A stretch of 64,000 nucleotides of DNA from Candidatus Aalborgicola lynettensis. Lineage in GTDB: Bacteria; Pseudomonadota; Gammaproteobacteria; Burkholderiales; Burkholderiaceae_C. How positions within the stretch are numbered: the first letter of the stretch is position 1; each line of letters starts with the position of its first letter. Under the pieces are notes generated by a model, which was not told the DNA's origin, ran no database searches, and was given only the letters and a program-made list of their open reading frames with translations. Where the stretch lies: positions 1-64,000 of the forward strand of contig JADJZE010000008.1 of NCBI GenBank assembly GCA_016719405.1, given 5' to 3'. The position numbers and the translations under genes were made by a program. Of this stretch, positions 38,377 through 46,708 are shown in pieces.

Positions 38377-39684
38377 ATGGGTGACGGTGCTTTGGTGTTG
38401 AATGGTTCGCGGGTCTGGAATGTAGGCGCCCTGTGCCGGGCGATTGCCGACGCGCTGGATGCGCGTTTTAACCCGGTTGCCGTCGCCGGAGAAATTGCCG
38501 GTTTCACCCGCGCTGCAAGCGGGCATTGCTACTTCACGCTGAAAGACGACAGTGGGCAAATCCGCTGCGCCATGTTTCGCCGTGCTGCGGCGTTGCTGGA
38601 CTTCCCCGTGCGTGAGGGTGATCGGGTCGAGGTACAAGGGCGTCTTGGCGTGTACGAAGCACGCGGTGAATTGCAACTGGTGGTAGAAGGTATGCGCCGC
38701 GCGGGGCAAGGAACCCTGTTTGAGCAGTTCTTGAAACTCAAGGCCAAACTCGAACATGAGGGCCTGTTTGACGCGGCGCGCAAACGGGCTTTGCCCGTCA
38801 TGCCGCGCGGTATCGGCATCGTTACCTCTCTGGGGGCGGCGGCGTTGCACGATGTGGTGACGGCGCTGCAGAGGCGGGTACCGCATATACCGGTTCTGGT
38901 TGTGCCGGCTGCGGTGCAAGGTGAGGGTGCTCCACGCGAGTTGATCCAGGCGTTGTCGTGTTTGTACGCGCGTGCCACGGCGATGGATTTGCGTACGATG
39001 CCTATTGATGTAATTTTGCTGGTGCGGGGAGGCGGGGCCATGGAAGACCTGTGGGCATTTAACGATGAACAGTTGGCCCGCACCATCGTCGATAGCCCCG
39101 TTCCCGTTATCTGTGGCGTAGGCCATGAAACCGACTTCACGATTGCCGATTTTGTTGCGGATCTGCGCGCCCCCACGCCCACGGCGGCTGCAGAGTTGGT
39201 GTCAGAGTCGCGCCAAGCCTGGTTGGGCGCAAGCTGTTTGCTGGAAGATCGCATGACCGCTGCGCTGGAGCTGTTTGCAGACCGGCAAGCCCAGCGACTG
39301 GATTTGGCAACGGCGAGGATGGGGCGGCCGTCTTCCTTGGCCAGTCGCCAGCGTTTGAAGCTGCAGGCGCTTGAGCAGCGGGCGCACCATGCTGTGCACG
39401 TGGCGGTGCAGATTTTGACAACCGGGTTGGATCAACAGCAGCAGGCGTTTGCAATGGCTTGTACGCAACATTTGAAGCACCAGCACGACCGCATGGATCG
39501 CGCTGGACTGCGTTTGGGTCTGCTGGATCCTTCTTTGGTTCTGCAGCGCGGGTATGCCTGGCTGACGCTGGAGGATGGAGGCACCATGGTCAGCCTGGAT
39601 CAAGCCCATCCCGGTGCGCAGGTATGCGCTACCCTTGCGGACGGAAAGGTTGACTTGCGTGTACTCGGCACGCGTTTGATTTAG
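38377..39684 (+). CDS. xseA: Exodeoxyribonuclease VII large subunit
   Basis: 435 residues. The N-terminal OB-fold (F-T-R-A-A-S-G-H-C-Y-F-T-L-K-D) is followed by the catalytic domain P-R-G-I-G-I-V-T-S and a G-H-E-T-D-F motif, then the coiled-coil C-terminal half. It degrades single-stranded DNA with the XseB small subunit, which is not in the window. Complete. Confidence 0.93.
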   Translation: MGDGALVLNGSRVWNVGALCRAIADALDARFNPVAVAGEIAGFTRAASGHCYFTLKDDSGQIRCAMFRRAAALLDFPVREGDRVEVQGRLGVYEARGELQLVVEGMRRAGQGTLFEQFLKLKAKLEHEGLFDAARKRALPVMPRGIGIVTSLGAAALHDVVTALQRRVPHIPVLVVPAAVQGEGAPRELIQALSCLYARATAMDLRTMPIDVILLVRGGGAMEDLWAFNDEQLARTIVDSPVPVICGVGHETDFTIADFVADLRAPTPTAAAELVSESRQAWLGASCLLEDRMTAALELFADRQAQRLDLATARMGRPSSLASRQRLKLQALEQRAHHAVHVAVQILTTGLDQQQQAFAMACTQHLKHQHDRMDRAGLRLGLLDPSLVLQRGYAWLTLEDGGTMVSLDQAHPGAQVCATLADGKVDLRVLGTRLI

Positions 39685-39726
39685 TTCCTACTATCGCGTT
39701 TTTTCTTGCTACTCCAAAGAGGACTT

Positions 39727-40308
39727 ATGGAACACACTTTGCCCGCCCTGCCTTATGCAATTGACGCCTTGGCGCCTGCCTATTCCAAAGAAACGCTGGA
39801 GTTTCATCATGGCAAACACCATAACGCCTATGTGGTCAACCTCAACAACTTGCAAAAGGGAACCGAGTTTGAAAACATGGCGCTGGAAGAAATCGTTAAA
39901 AAATCCAGTGGCGGCATTTACAACAACTCGGCGCAAATCTGGAATCACACCTTCTTCTGGAATTGCATGAAGCCCGCCGGGGGTGGCGAGCCTGCGGGTG
40001 CATTGGCTGCAGCCATCAATGCCAAATGGGGTAGTTACGCTGCCTTCAAAGAGGCTTTTGTCAAGTCGGCGGTGGGCAACTTTGGGTCCGGATGGACGTG
40101 GTTGGTCAAGAAGCCCGATGGCTCGGTGGACATCGTCAATATGGGTGCCGCTGGCACCCCCTTGACCACCCCTGACAAAGCCTTGCTAACGGTAGATGTG
40201 TGGGAGCATGCTTACTACATTGATTACCGCAACTTGCGCCAAAAATTTGTCGAAACGTTTTTTGACAAGTTGGTAAATTGGGCTTTTGTTGAATCAAATT
40301 TCGCCTGA
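39727..40308 (+). CDS. sodB: Superoxide dismutase, Fe/Mn type
   Basis: 193 residues from ATG 39727 (GAGG upstream). Metal ligands: H26-region H-G-K-H-H, H-x-x-F-W in N-H-T-F-F-W, and the C-terminal D-V-W-E-H-A-Y-Y. The G-x-G-W-x-W-L segment suits an iron enzyme. It removes superoxide in the cytosol. A terminator follows. Confidence 0.94.
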   Translation: MEHTLPALPYAIDALAPAYSKETLEFHHGKHHNAYVVNLNNLQKGTEFENMALEEIVKKSSGGIYNNSAQIWNHTFFWNCMKPAGGGEPAGALAAAINAKWGSYAAFKEAFVKSAVGNFGSGWTWLVKKPDGSVDIVNMGAAGTPLTTPDKALLTVDVWEHAYYIDYRNLRQKFVETFFDKLVNWAFVESNFA

Positions 40309-40322
40309 TTATCTGAAAAAAT

Positions 40323-40352
40323 AAAAAAGCCGACCCGCATATCGGCTTTTTT
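40323..40352. terminator. Bidirectional terminator
   Basis: AAAAAAGCCGA pairs with TCGGCTTTTTT over a short loop, between sodB and the convergent DUF192 gene. Confidence 0.85.
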
Positions 40353-40376
40353 GAGTGCTCCTTATCGGAGTGTAAA

Positions 40377-40832
40377 TTATTTTGGATTCGTGAAGGGTTG
40401 GCCGGTTAACTTCATGCCAACCTTGATTCCTTTTTTTGCGAACCACCCTCTGTTCATTTCCAGTACGTAGCGAACCGACTTGATGGAACAGTGCGATTCC
40501 TCGGTTTGTGGCTTCATGTCGTCCATGTTCAAAATCATTCCGTCGTCTGCAAGGAATGCAACGGTCAACGGAATTAGCGTGTTTTTCATCCAGAAACACT
40601 GAAGTGCAGGTGTGGGAAATACAAACAGCATGCCTTCATGCTGTTCCATTTCCTTACGGTACATGAGCCCGATCGCGTGTTCGGCTGGGGTGATCGCCAA
40701 TTGTGCGTCGATCTGGTGAATCCCTGCCGACAGAGTGGTGCGCTGGAGATTTTTTTGAGGTACTTCCTGTGCTCGGGTGACGGTGGATGTCACGGTAAGC
40801 GCGGCGAGAAAGACGACTAAAGAGTTTTTCAT
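40377..40832 (-). CDS. DUF192-family exported protein
   Basis: 151 residues from ATG 40832. Signal peptide to about residue 21 (A-A-L-T-V-T-S-T-V-T-R-A). The DUF192 core G-L-M-Y-R-K-E-M, M-L-F-V-F-P, F-W-M-K-N-T-L-I-P-L and a C-terminal V-L-E-M-N-R-G-W are all present. Function unknown; periplasmic by its signal. Confidence 0.85.
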   Translation of the reverse strand: MKNSLVVFLAALTVTSTVTRAQEVPQKNLQRTTLSAGIHQIDAQLAITPAEHAIGLMYRKEMEQHEGMLFVFPTPALQCFWMKNTLIPLTVAFLADDGMILNMDDMKPQTEESHCSIKSVRYVLEMNRGWFAKKGIKVGMKLTGQPFTNPK

Positions 40833-40998
40833 GTTGCGATTGTTGCCTGGGCCATGCGATGTTAAACGGTGAAAAATCCCTTGCGCTGACAGGATTGCGT
40901 AATTTTTTGGGAATAGAATTTGCATCGCTTCCGAAAGCATTACAAGCTGCTTTTGACAGGTAATTCAGATTCACAAAATCCTTGGAGACCTCTTCCTC

Positions 40999-42252
40999 AT
41001 GTACCAGCACATCAAAGTCCCTGCCGAAGGCAAAAAAATCACTGTCAACGCGGACATGTCCCTGAATGTTCCCGATCAGCCGATTGTTCCTTTCATTGAG
41101 GGTGACGGTACCGGTTTCGATATTACGCCCGTGATGTTGAAGGTGGTCGACGCCGCCGTGGCCAAAGCCTACGCTGGTAAGCGCAAAATTCACTGGATGG
41201 AGGTGTATGCGGGTGAGAAATCGACCAAGGTATACGGCCCTGATGTTTGGCTGCCTGAGGAAACCCTGCATGCCTTGCGTGACTACGTAGTATCGATCAA
41301 AGGTCCATTGACAACCCCCGTGGGTGGTGGCATTCGGTCGCTGAATGTTGCCCTGCGTCAAGAGTTGGATCTGTACGTGTGCCTGCGACCAATCCAGTAT
41401 TTCGATGGTGTTCCCAGTCCCGTTAAAGAGCCGCACAAGACTAACATGGTCATCTTCCGCGAAAACTCGGAAGACATCTATGCCGGTATCGAGTTTGAGG
41501 CCGAGAGCGACAAAGCCAAGAAGCTCATCAAGTTTTTGCAAGACGAAATGGGTGTCAAAAAGATCCGTTTCCCCAATACATCCGGTATCGGCATCAAGCC
41601 GGTTTCGCGCGAAGGCACTGAACGTCTCGTGCGCAAAGCCATGCAGTACGCCATCGACAATGACAAGCCCAGCGTGACCATTGTTCACAAAGGCAACATC
41701 ATGAAGTACACCGAAGGTGGATTCCGTGATTGGGCCTACGGTTTGGCGCAAAAGGAGTTCGGAGCCGAACTGATTGATGGCGGCCCATGGTGCAAATTCA
41801 AAAACCCGAAAACGGGTAAAGACATCGTGGTCAAAGACAGCATTGCCGACGCCTTCTTGCAGCAAATTTTGCTGCGCCCGGCGGAGTACAGCGTGATTGC
41901 AACCCTCAACCTGAATGGCGACTACGTGTCCGATGCTTTGGCTGCGCAGGTGGGTGGTATCGGCATCGCTCCTGGCGCCAACTTGTCGGATTCGGTCGCA
42001 TGTTTCGAGGCCACCCATGGCACTGCTCCCAAATATGCGGGCAAGGATTACGTCAACCCCGGTTCCGAAATCTTGTCCGCTGAAATGATGCTGCGGCATA
42101 TGGGCTGGAAGGAGGCGGCGGACCTGATCATCAGTTCCATGAAAAAGTCCATTAACAGCAAAAAAGTCACCTACGATTTTGCACGGTTGATGGACGGAGC
42201 TACCCAGGTCAGCTGTTCCGGTTTTGGACAGGTGATGATAGACAATATGTGA
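40999..42252 (+). CDS. icd: Isocitrate dehydrogenase, NADP-dependent
   Basis: 417 residues. Substrate serine loop R-E-N-S-E-D-I-Y-A-G-I-E, the N-L-N-G-D-Y-V-S-D metal site and the H-G-T-A-P-K-Y-A-G NADP region. It oxidises isocitrate to 2-oxoglutarate in the TCA cycle. Divergent from the DUF192 gene. Terminator at 42287. Confidence 0.95.
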   Translation: MYQHIKVPAEGKKITVNADMSLNVPDQPIVPFIEGDGTGFDITPVMLKVVDAAVAKAYAGKRKIHWMEVYAGEKSTKVYGPDVWLPEETLHALRDYVVSIKGPLTTPVGGGIRSLNVALRQELDLYVCLRPIQYFDGVPSPVKEPHKTNMVIFRENSEDIYAGIEFEAESDKAKKLIKFLQDEMGVKKIRFPNTSGIGIKPVSREGTERLVRKAMQYAIDNDKPSVTIVHKGNIMKYTEGGFRDWAYGLAQKEFGAELIDGGPWCKFKNPKTGKDIVVKDSIADAFLQQILLRPAEYSVIATLNLNGDYVSDALAAQVGGIGIAPGANLSDSVACFEATHGTAPKYAGKDYVNPGSEILSAEMMLRHMGWKEAADLIISSMKKSINSKKVTYDFARLMDGATQVSCSGFGQVMIDNM

Positions 42253-42286
42253 TAGCGTACAAAGGCCGCTAAAGGCCGACACAGAG

Positions 42287-42320
42287 AACCCCTAAGTGAT
42301 TGATTTACTTAGGGTTTTTC
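42287..42320 (+). terminator. Terminator of icd
   Basis: AACCCCTAAGT pairs with ACTTAGGGTTT (one bulge), followed by a T-run. Confidence 0.8.
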
Positions 42321-42397
42321 TTTGCCAAAATCCAATCACTACCAAGGATACCAATCAAAATCGCCAGGGGTTTTGAATGTGCAAATCTGACGGTCAG

Positions 42398-43252
42398 CTA
42401 GGTTGACTCGCGCTCGGCAGCCTCCAGGGTATTGACCAACAGCATGGTGATGGTCATGGGGCCCACGCCACCCGGTACCGGTGTGATGTGACTGGCCACT
42501 TGGCTCACTCCGGCAAAGTCGACATCGCCACACAGCTTGCCTTCGTCATTGCGGTTCATGCCGACGTCCAGCACCACGGCACCGGGTTTCACCATGTCGG
42601 CGGTGAGCACATTGCGCTTACCCACTGCGGCGACGATGACGTCCGCCTGCAGGGTCATGGCCTTGAGGTCGGGTGTGGCGCTGTGGCAAATGGTGACGGT
42701 TGCGTTTTGCTGCAAGAGCATCAGTGCCATGGGTTTGCCAACAATGTTGCTGCGTCCAATGACCACGGCGTGTTTGCCGCGCAGAGAGTAGCCGATGGAT
42801 TCCAGCATCTTCATGCACCCGTAGGGCGTGCAGGGCCAGAAGCCGGGCCGACCCACCATTAATGCACCGGCGCTGGCAACGTGAAATCCATCCACGTCCT
42901 TCGCTGGCGAAATGGCCTCAATCACCTTGTGCGCGTCGATGTGGGCGGGCAGGGGCAGTTGCACCAGGATGCCGTGGATAGTGGGGTCGTTGTTAAGGGC
43001 ATCGACGCGCGCCAGCAGTTCCGCCTCCGTCATGGAAACATCAAATTTTTCCAGCACCGAGTGCAGGCCTGCATCCTGGCAGGCCTTGACCTTGTTGCGC
43101 ACATACACCTGGCTGGCGGGGTTTTCACCCACCAGCACCACGGCCAGGCCGGGGGTTATGCCACGGGCCTTGAGGGCGGTGGTGCGTGCGGCGACATCTT
43201 CACGCAGTTGTTTGGAGAGCGCGTTGCCGTCAATCAGTTGTGCTGTGGTCAT
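42398..43252 (-). CDS. folD: Methylenetetrahydrofolate dehydrogenase/cyclohydrolase
   Basis: 284 residues from ATG 43252. V-G-E-N-P-A-S-Q-V-Y-V, Q-L-P-L-P, and the NADP site V-I-G-R-S-N-I-V-G-K-P are followed by T-P-V-P-G-G-V-G-P-M-T. It links 5,10-methylene- to 10-formyl-tetrahydrofolate in one-carbon metabolism. Complete. Confidence 0.95.
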   Translation of the reverse strand: MTTAQLIDGNALSKQLREDVAARTTALKARGITPGLAVVLVGENPASQVYVRNKVKACQDAGLHSVLEKFDVSMTEAELLARVDALNNDPTIHGILVQLPLPAHIDAHKVIEAISPAKDVDGFHVASAGALMVGRPGFWPCTPYGCMKMLESIGYSLRGKHAVVIGRSNIVGKPMALMLLQQNATVTICHSATPDLKAMTLQADVIVAAVGKRNVLTADMVKPGAVVLDVGMNRNDEGKLCGDVDFAGVSQVASHITPVPGGVGPMTITMLLVNTLEAAEREST

Positions 43253-43264
43253 TTCAAATTCCAA

Positions 43265-43298
43265 TTAAAAACGCCCGCAATCCTTATGGGGCGGGCGT
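43265..43298 (-). terminator. Terminator of the two-component operon
   Basis: On the minus strand ACGCCCGC and GCGGGCGT form a stem followed by TTTTT, after the response-regulator gene and just before folD. Confidence 0.75.
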
Positions 43299-43371
43299 GA
43301 GGTGCTATTAAATAAATAACATTGCGGGACAGACCGCAGCGCAGCAAGCTCTGTCCTCAACATGCCAGGGG

Positions 43372-43998
43372 TCAGACTTTGGCAACCGCCTGGCCCAGGG
43401 CAATCTTGAGCAAATCGGCCACGGTGTTGGCACTGAGCTTTTCCATGATGTTGGCGCGGTGCGCTTCCACGGTTTTGATGCTGATGCCCAGGTCGTCGGC
43501 AATTTGTTTGTTCAATCGACCCGCAACGATGCGTTCCATGACCTGCGATTCGCGCAGCGTCAGCTTGGACAGCAGGGCATCCCGGTCCACCGATAACTGG
43601 TATTCCGCAAACGCGTCTTTGGCCTGCTCCAGCATGCGCTCTACCAAACCGACCAACTGGTCTTCCTTGAAAGGTTTCTGGATAAAGTCCATGGCCCCTT
43701 TTTTCATGGTGTCTACCGCCATGGGTACATCACCGTGGCCGGTGATGAAGACAATAGGCAGGGGCGAGCGGCCTTCGATCAGGCGGCTTTGTAGCTCCAG
43801 CCCGGTCATGCCACCCATGCGGATATCGACAATCAGGCACGCCACTTCGCGTGGGTCGTAGCGGCTTAAAAACGATTCGGCGGAGTCGAAGCAGCGGACC
43901 CGATAACCTTTGCCTTCCAGTAACCACTGCAGTGAATCACGCACTGCTTCGTCGTCGTCCACAACGTACACCATGCCGCGTTTGGGTATCAAGCTCAT
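43372..43998 (-). CDS. FixJ-like response regulator
   Basis: 208 residues. Receiver domain: acidic pocket V-V-D-D-D-E, phospho-acceptor Asp in C-L-I-V-D-I-R-M, and a K-P-F loop. The C-terminal LuxR helix-turn-helix is L-T-L-R-E-S-Q-V-M through K-T-V-E-A-H-R. Its ATG follows the kinase TGA directly (no gap), so it is the kinase's cognate partner. It may control the divergent pyruvate dehydrogenase genes. Confidence 0.9.
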   Translation of the reverse strand: MSLIPKRGMVYVVDDDEAVRDSLQWLLEGKGYRVRCFDSAESFLSRYDPREVACLIVDIRMGGMTGLELQSRLIEGRSPLPIVFITGHGDVPMAVDTMKKGAMDFIQKPFKEDQLVGLVERMLEQAKDAFAEYQLSVDRDALLSKLTLRESQVMERIVAGRLNKQIADDLGISIKTVEAHRANIMEKLSANTVADLLKIALGQAVAKV

Positions 43999-46551
43999 TC
44001 AGGGTTCCAGGGTTTTATCAGTGGTTGGTGGATGAATTCCGGCATCCGTGGGGGCCTCGGTGAGGGGGATCCAAAACGAAAACCGGCACCCCGTCACATC
44101 GTTGCCATTGTAGAGGTTCTCTGCCGTCATCCGCCCCAGGTGCGATTCGACAATCGAGCGACATAAAGACAGTCCGATGCCCATGCCGTCGGACTTGGTG
44201 GAGTAAAAAGCCTCGTACAGCCGGGCCATGACTTCGGGCGCCAAACCCTTGCCGGTGTCTTGTACCGAAAACTCGATCACCGCCTTGTCGTCGATCGTTT
44301 TGGGCAGTACACGCAACTCAATAATGCGCTCCGACGTCTGGCGCAGTGCCATGTCAATCGCTTCGGCCGCGTTGCGCAGCAGGTTGACCAGCACCTGCTC
44401 AATCAGAATCGGGTCGACCATCAGCGCGGGCAGGCGCGCCGCCACATAGGGGTTGAGCCGAACGTTGAATTTGCGCAATTCGATTTCAGCCAACTCCACC
44501 GCCTCGGCCACCATGGTGGCAATCTCCGCCCGCGTGCGGTTGGGCTCACTGCGCTTGACGAAGGCGCGGATGCGCTGAATGATTTGCCCCGCGCGTTGCG
44601 CCTGCTTGGCCGTTTTTTCCAGCGCGATGAGCAAATCTTCTTCGGTAATCTGTTTTTCCTTGATCCGCGACACCATGCCGTTGCAGTAGTTGTTGATGGC
44701 GGTCAGGGGCTGGTTGAGTTCGTGCGCCACGCTCGACGCCATCTCGCCCATGGTGATCAGGCGGCTGGCGGTTTGCGCCCGCTCAATCTGGCTGGCGGCC
44801 TGTTCTTCGGACAGGCGCCGCCCGGTGATGTCGGTGGCAATCACCATTTGTGCCAGGCGGCCGTCTACCCAACTCAGGTAACGGGTACGCACCTCCAGCC
44901 ATTTGCCCAGCTCGGTGATAAAAATTTCGGCACTTTCGGCTTCGGTTTCCGGCAAGGCGGCGATGGGTAAACCGGCAAACGAATCCACACTGTCTTCGGT
45001 CTCATCACTGTTGGCGGGAGCGGGTGGCACACCGGCCTGCGCCACCAGTTGCAGGTGGCCGCCGGTTTGCACGCCAAACCACTGGCGGTACAGCTTGTTG
45101 GCAAACAGCAGTTCATCGCTGCCCAGGGGCGCCACCGAGATGGAGGCGTCGAGCGCCTCCAGCACGGTGGTAAAGCGCTGGTGCGAGGCCGACAACTGCT
45201 CGCGCACCCGGTTGGGCTCGGTGATGTCGGTCATGGAGGTCATCCACCCGGTTTGTTTGCCCACGGCATCAATCAGGGGCGACACGTAGAGCCGCGCATC
45301 AAACACGGTGCCATCGCGGCGCTTGACGCGCAACTGGATGCCCCCGGGATTGGTTTTGCCGGTTACCTCATCCTCCAGTCGGGATTCCTGGTGCTCACGC
45401 TCGTTGTCGGGCCAGTACGGGAAGGGGGCCGTGCGCCCCACCAGTTCGGACTCGGCCCAACCCGTCATCTGGCAGAACGCTGCGTTCACGTAGGTAACGC
45501 GGCCCTGCAGATCCATGGCGCGCATGCCGGTGAGGATGGAGTTTTCCATGGCGCGGCGAAAGGTGGTCTCCGACATCAGTGCCTGCTGGGTTTGCATGCG
45601 CCTGCGGTTGTGGCGCCAGTTGGCAATCAGCATCCAGGCGGTCATCAGGCTCAGGGTGCTGACCAGCCAGAACAGGCCACTGCCAATCACGCCCAGCGAA
45701 GCGCGGTAGGCCTGCGCCCGCACCACCAGGCCGCGCCCCACCAGTGACACCGGCATGGCGTACTCGTTGGTGGGGCTGCTCCAGGGAATGAGTTTGGTGA
45801 CAGCCTTTTTGGTGGGAATGGCTGTGCCCGCCAGCACGGTGCCATTGCCATCGAGCAGCGATACCGCATACCGTGCCGACACCTCGGTGGGTACCCCGTA
45901 GCGAAACAGCCCGTCGATCGAATACTCAACCAGCAACACGCCCGAAAAACGCTCGCGCTCGTTCAGGGGGATGTGCAGTTGCAACAGCGGCGCGTCGTCA
46001 GTGCTGCGGGTGCGTTGCACGTACACCGGTTGGTTCAGTTCGCGGGCCTGGGTAAAGCCACTTTGGCGGTCGCGGCGGTTGAGCGCTTCGTTGCCCTGGT
46101 GCACCAGGTTGGCGGCGGCAATGGCGCTGCCCTGGCTGAAGCGAATGCGCCTGCGCTCGTCGAGCCAGGCCACACCTTGCAGCTCGGGGTACTGGTTGAG
46201 CATGGTATCCACGCGCGATTTGAAGTCTTCCAAACCCATGTCGCGGTTGGCCAATTCGCGCGCCATGCGCATGAATTGTTCCTGGCGCTCTAGCAGGCGC
46301 AGGCGCAGGCGCTGCTGGGTGTATTCCACATCGCGCTGCACGGCCTGTTGCTCGCGGTCAATTTCTTCCAGCTGCAAATACGCCAGCGCGGCGACGATGG
46401 CGGCAAAAAACAGAAGAACCGCCAGCAGAGGGGCCAACACGGCGAAACGATCCTGGCGCTGGGGGGTTAAGTGACGCCACCAGTGTTGGGCCCGCTCCAC
46501 AGTGGGAATCCCGATTTGGCCGGGCAATGAACTCAGGGTAGACAAAGACAT
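43999..46551 (-). CDS. Membrane PAS histidine kinase
   Basis: 850 residues. Two membrane helices (about 37-62 and 300-320) flank a periplasmic sensor domain of about 230 residues. One clear PAS domain (E-N-S-I-L-T-G-M-R-A-M-D) and a second PAS-like region follow, then the H-box S-S-V-A-H-E-L-N-Q-P-L-T-A and an ATPase domain (N-L-L-R-N-A-A-E-A, D-T-G-K-G-L, G-M-G-I-G-L-S). It is of the FixL/DctB class with a FixJ-like regulator immediately downstream. The signal sensed is unknown; position next to aceE suggests carbon or pyruvate status. Confidence 0.88.
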   Translation of the reverse strand: MSLSTLSSLPGQIGIPTVERAQHWWRHLTPQRQDRFAVLAPLLAVLLFFAAIVAALAYLQLEEIDREQQAVQRDVEYTQQRLRLRLLERQEQFMRMARELANRDMGLEDFKSRVDTMLNQYPELQGVAWLDERRRIRFSQGSAIAAANLVHQGNEALNRRDRQSGFTQARELNQPVYVQRTRSTDDAPLLQLHIPLNERERFSGVLLVEYSIDGLFRYGVPTEVSARYAVSLLDGNGTVLAGTAIPTKKAVTKLIPWSSPTNEYAMPVSLVGRGLVVRAQAYRASLGVIGSGLFWLVSTLSLMTAWMLIANWRHNRRRMQTQQALMSETTFRRAMENSILTGMRAMDLQGRVTYVNAAFCQMTGWAESELVGRTAPFPYWPDNEREHQESRLEDEVTGKTNPGGIQLRVKRRDGTVFDARLYVSPLIDAVGKQTGWMTSMTDITEPNRVREQLSASHQRFTTVLEALDASISVAPLGSDELLFANKLYRQWFGVQTGGHLQLVAQAGVPPAPANSDETEDSVDSFAGLPIAALPETEAESAEIFITELGKWLEVRTRYLSWVDGRLAQMVIATDITGRRLSEEQAASQIERAQTASRLITMGEMASSVAHELNQPLTAINNYCNGMVSRIKEKQITEEDLLIALEKTAKQAQRAGQIIQRIRAFVKRSEPNRTRAEIATMVAEAVELAEIELRKFNVRLNPYVAARLPALMVDPILIEQVLVNLLRNAAEAIDMALRQTSERIIELRVLPKTIDDKAVIEFSVQDTGKGLAPEVMARLYEAFYSTKSDGMGIGLSLCRSIVESHLGRMTAENLYNGNDVTGCRFSFWIPLTEAPTDAGIHPPTTDKTLEP

Positions 46552-46590
46552 GGGCCGAGTGTAGGGGAGTGCGGTTGGGCTGTTTTCTCA

Positions 46591-46612
46591 ATAATTCATA
46601 ATATGAAATTAT
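46591..46612. promoter_or_regulatory. AT-rich dyad between the kinase and aceE
   Basis: ATAATTCATAATATGAAATTAT is a near-perfect palindrome in the AT-rich 157-base gap between the two divergent genes. It is a candidate operator for the FixJ-like regulator or another pyruvate regulator; the role is inference. Confidence 0.45.
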
Positions 46613-46708
46613 CAATCGTAATTTGAAATATTAAATATTCTGTGTAAAAATAGGCTCACCGTACTAAATTACGTCTTCCCTTTGCGCCCACCCCAACAGG
46701 AGCACCCG

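Noticed and set aside
40654..42282. Long antisense open frame opposite icd
   Set aside because: Shadow; icd is complete on the plus strand.
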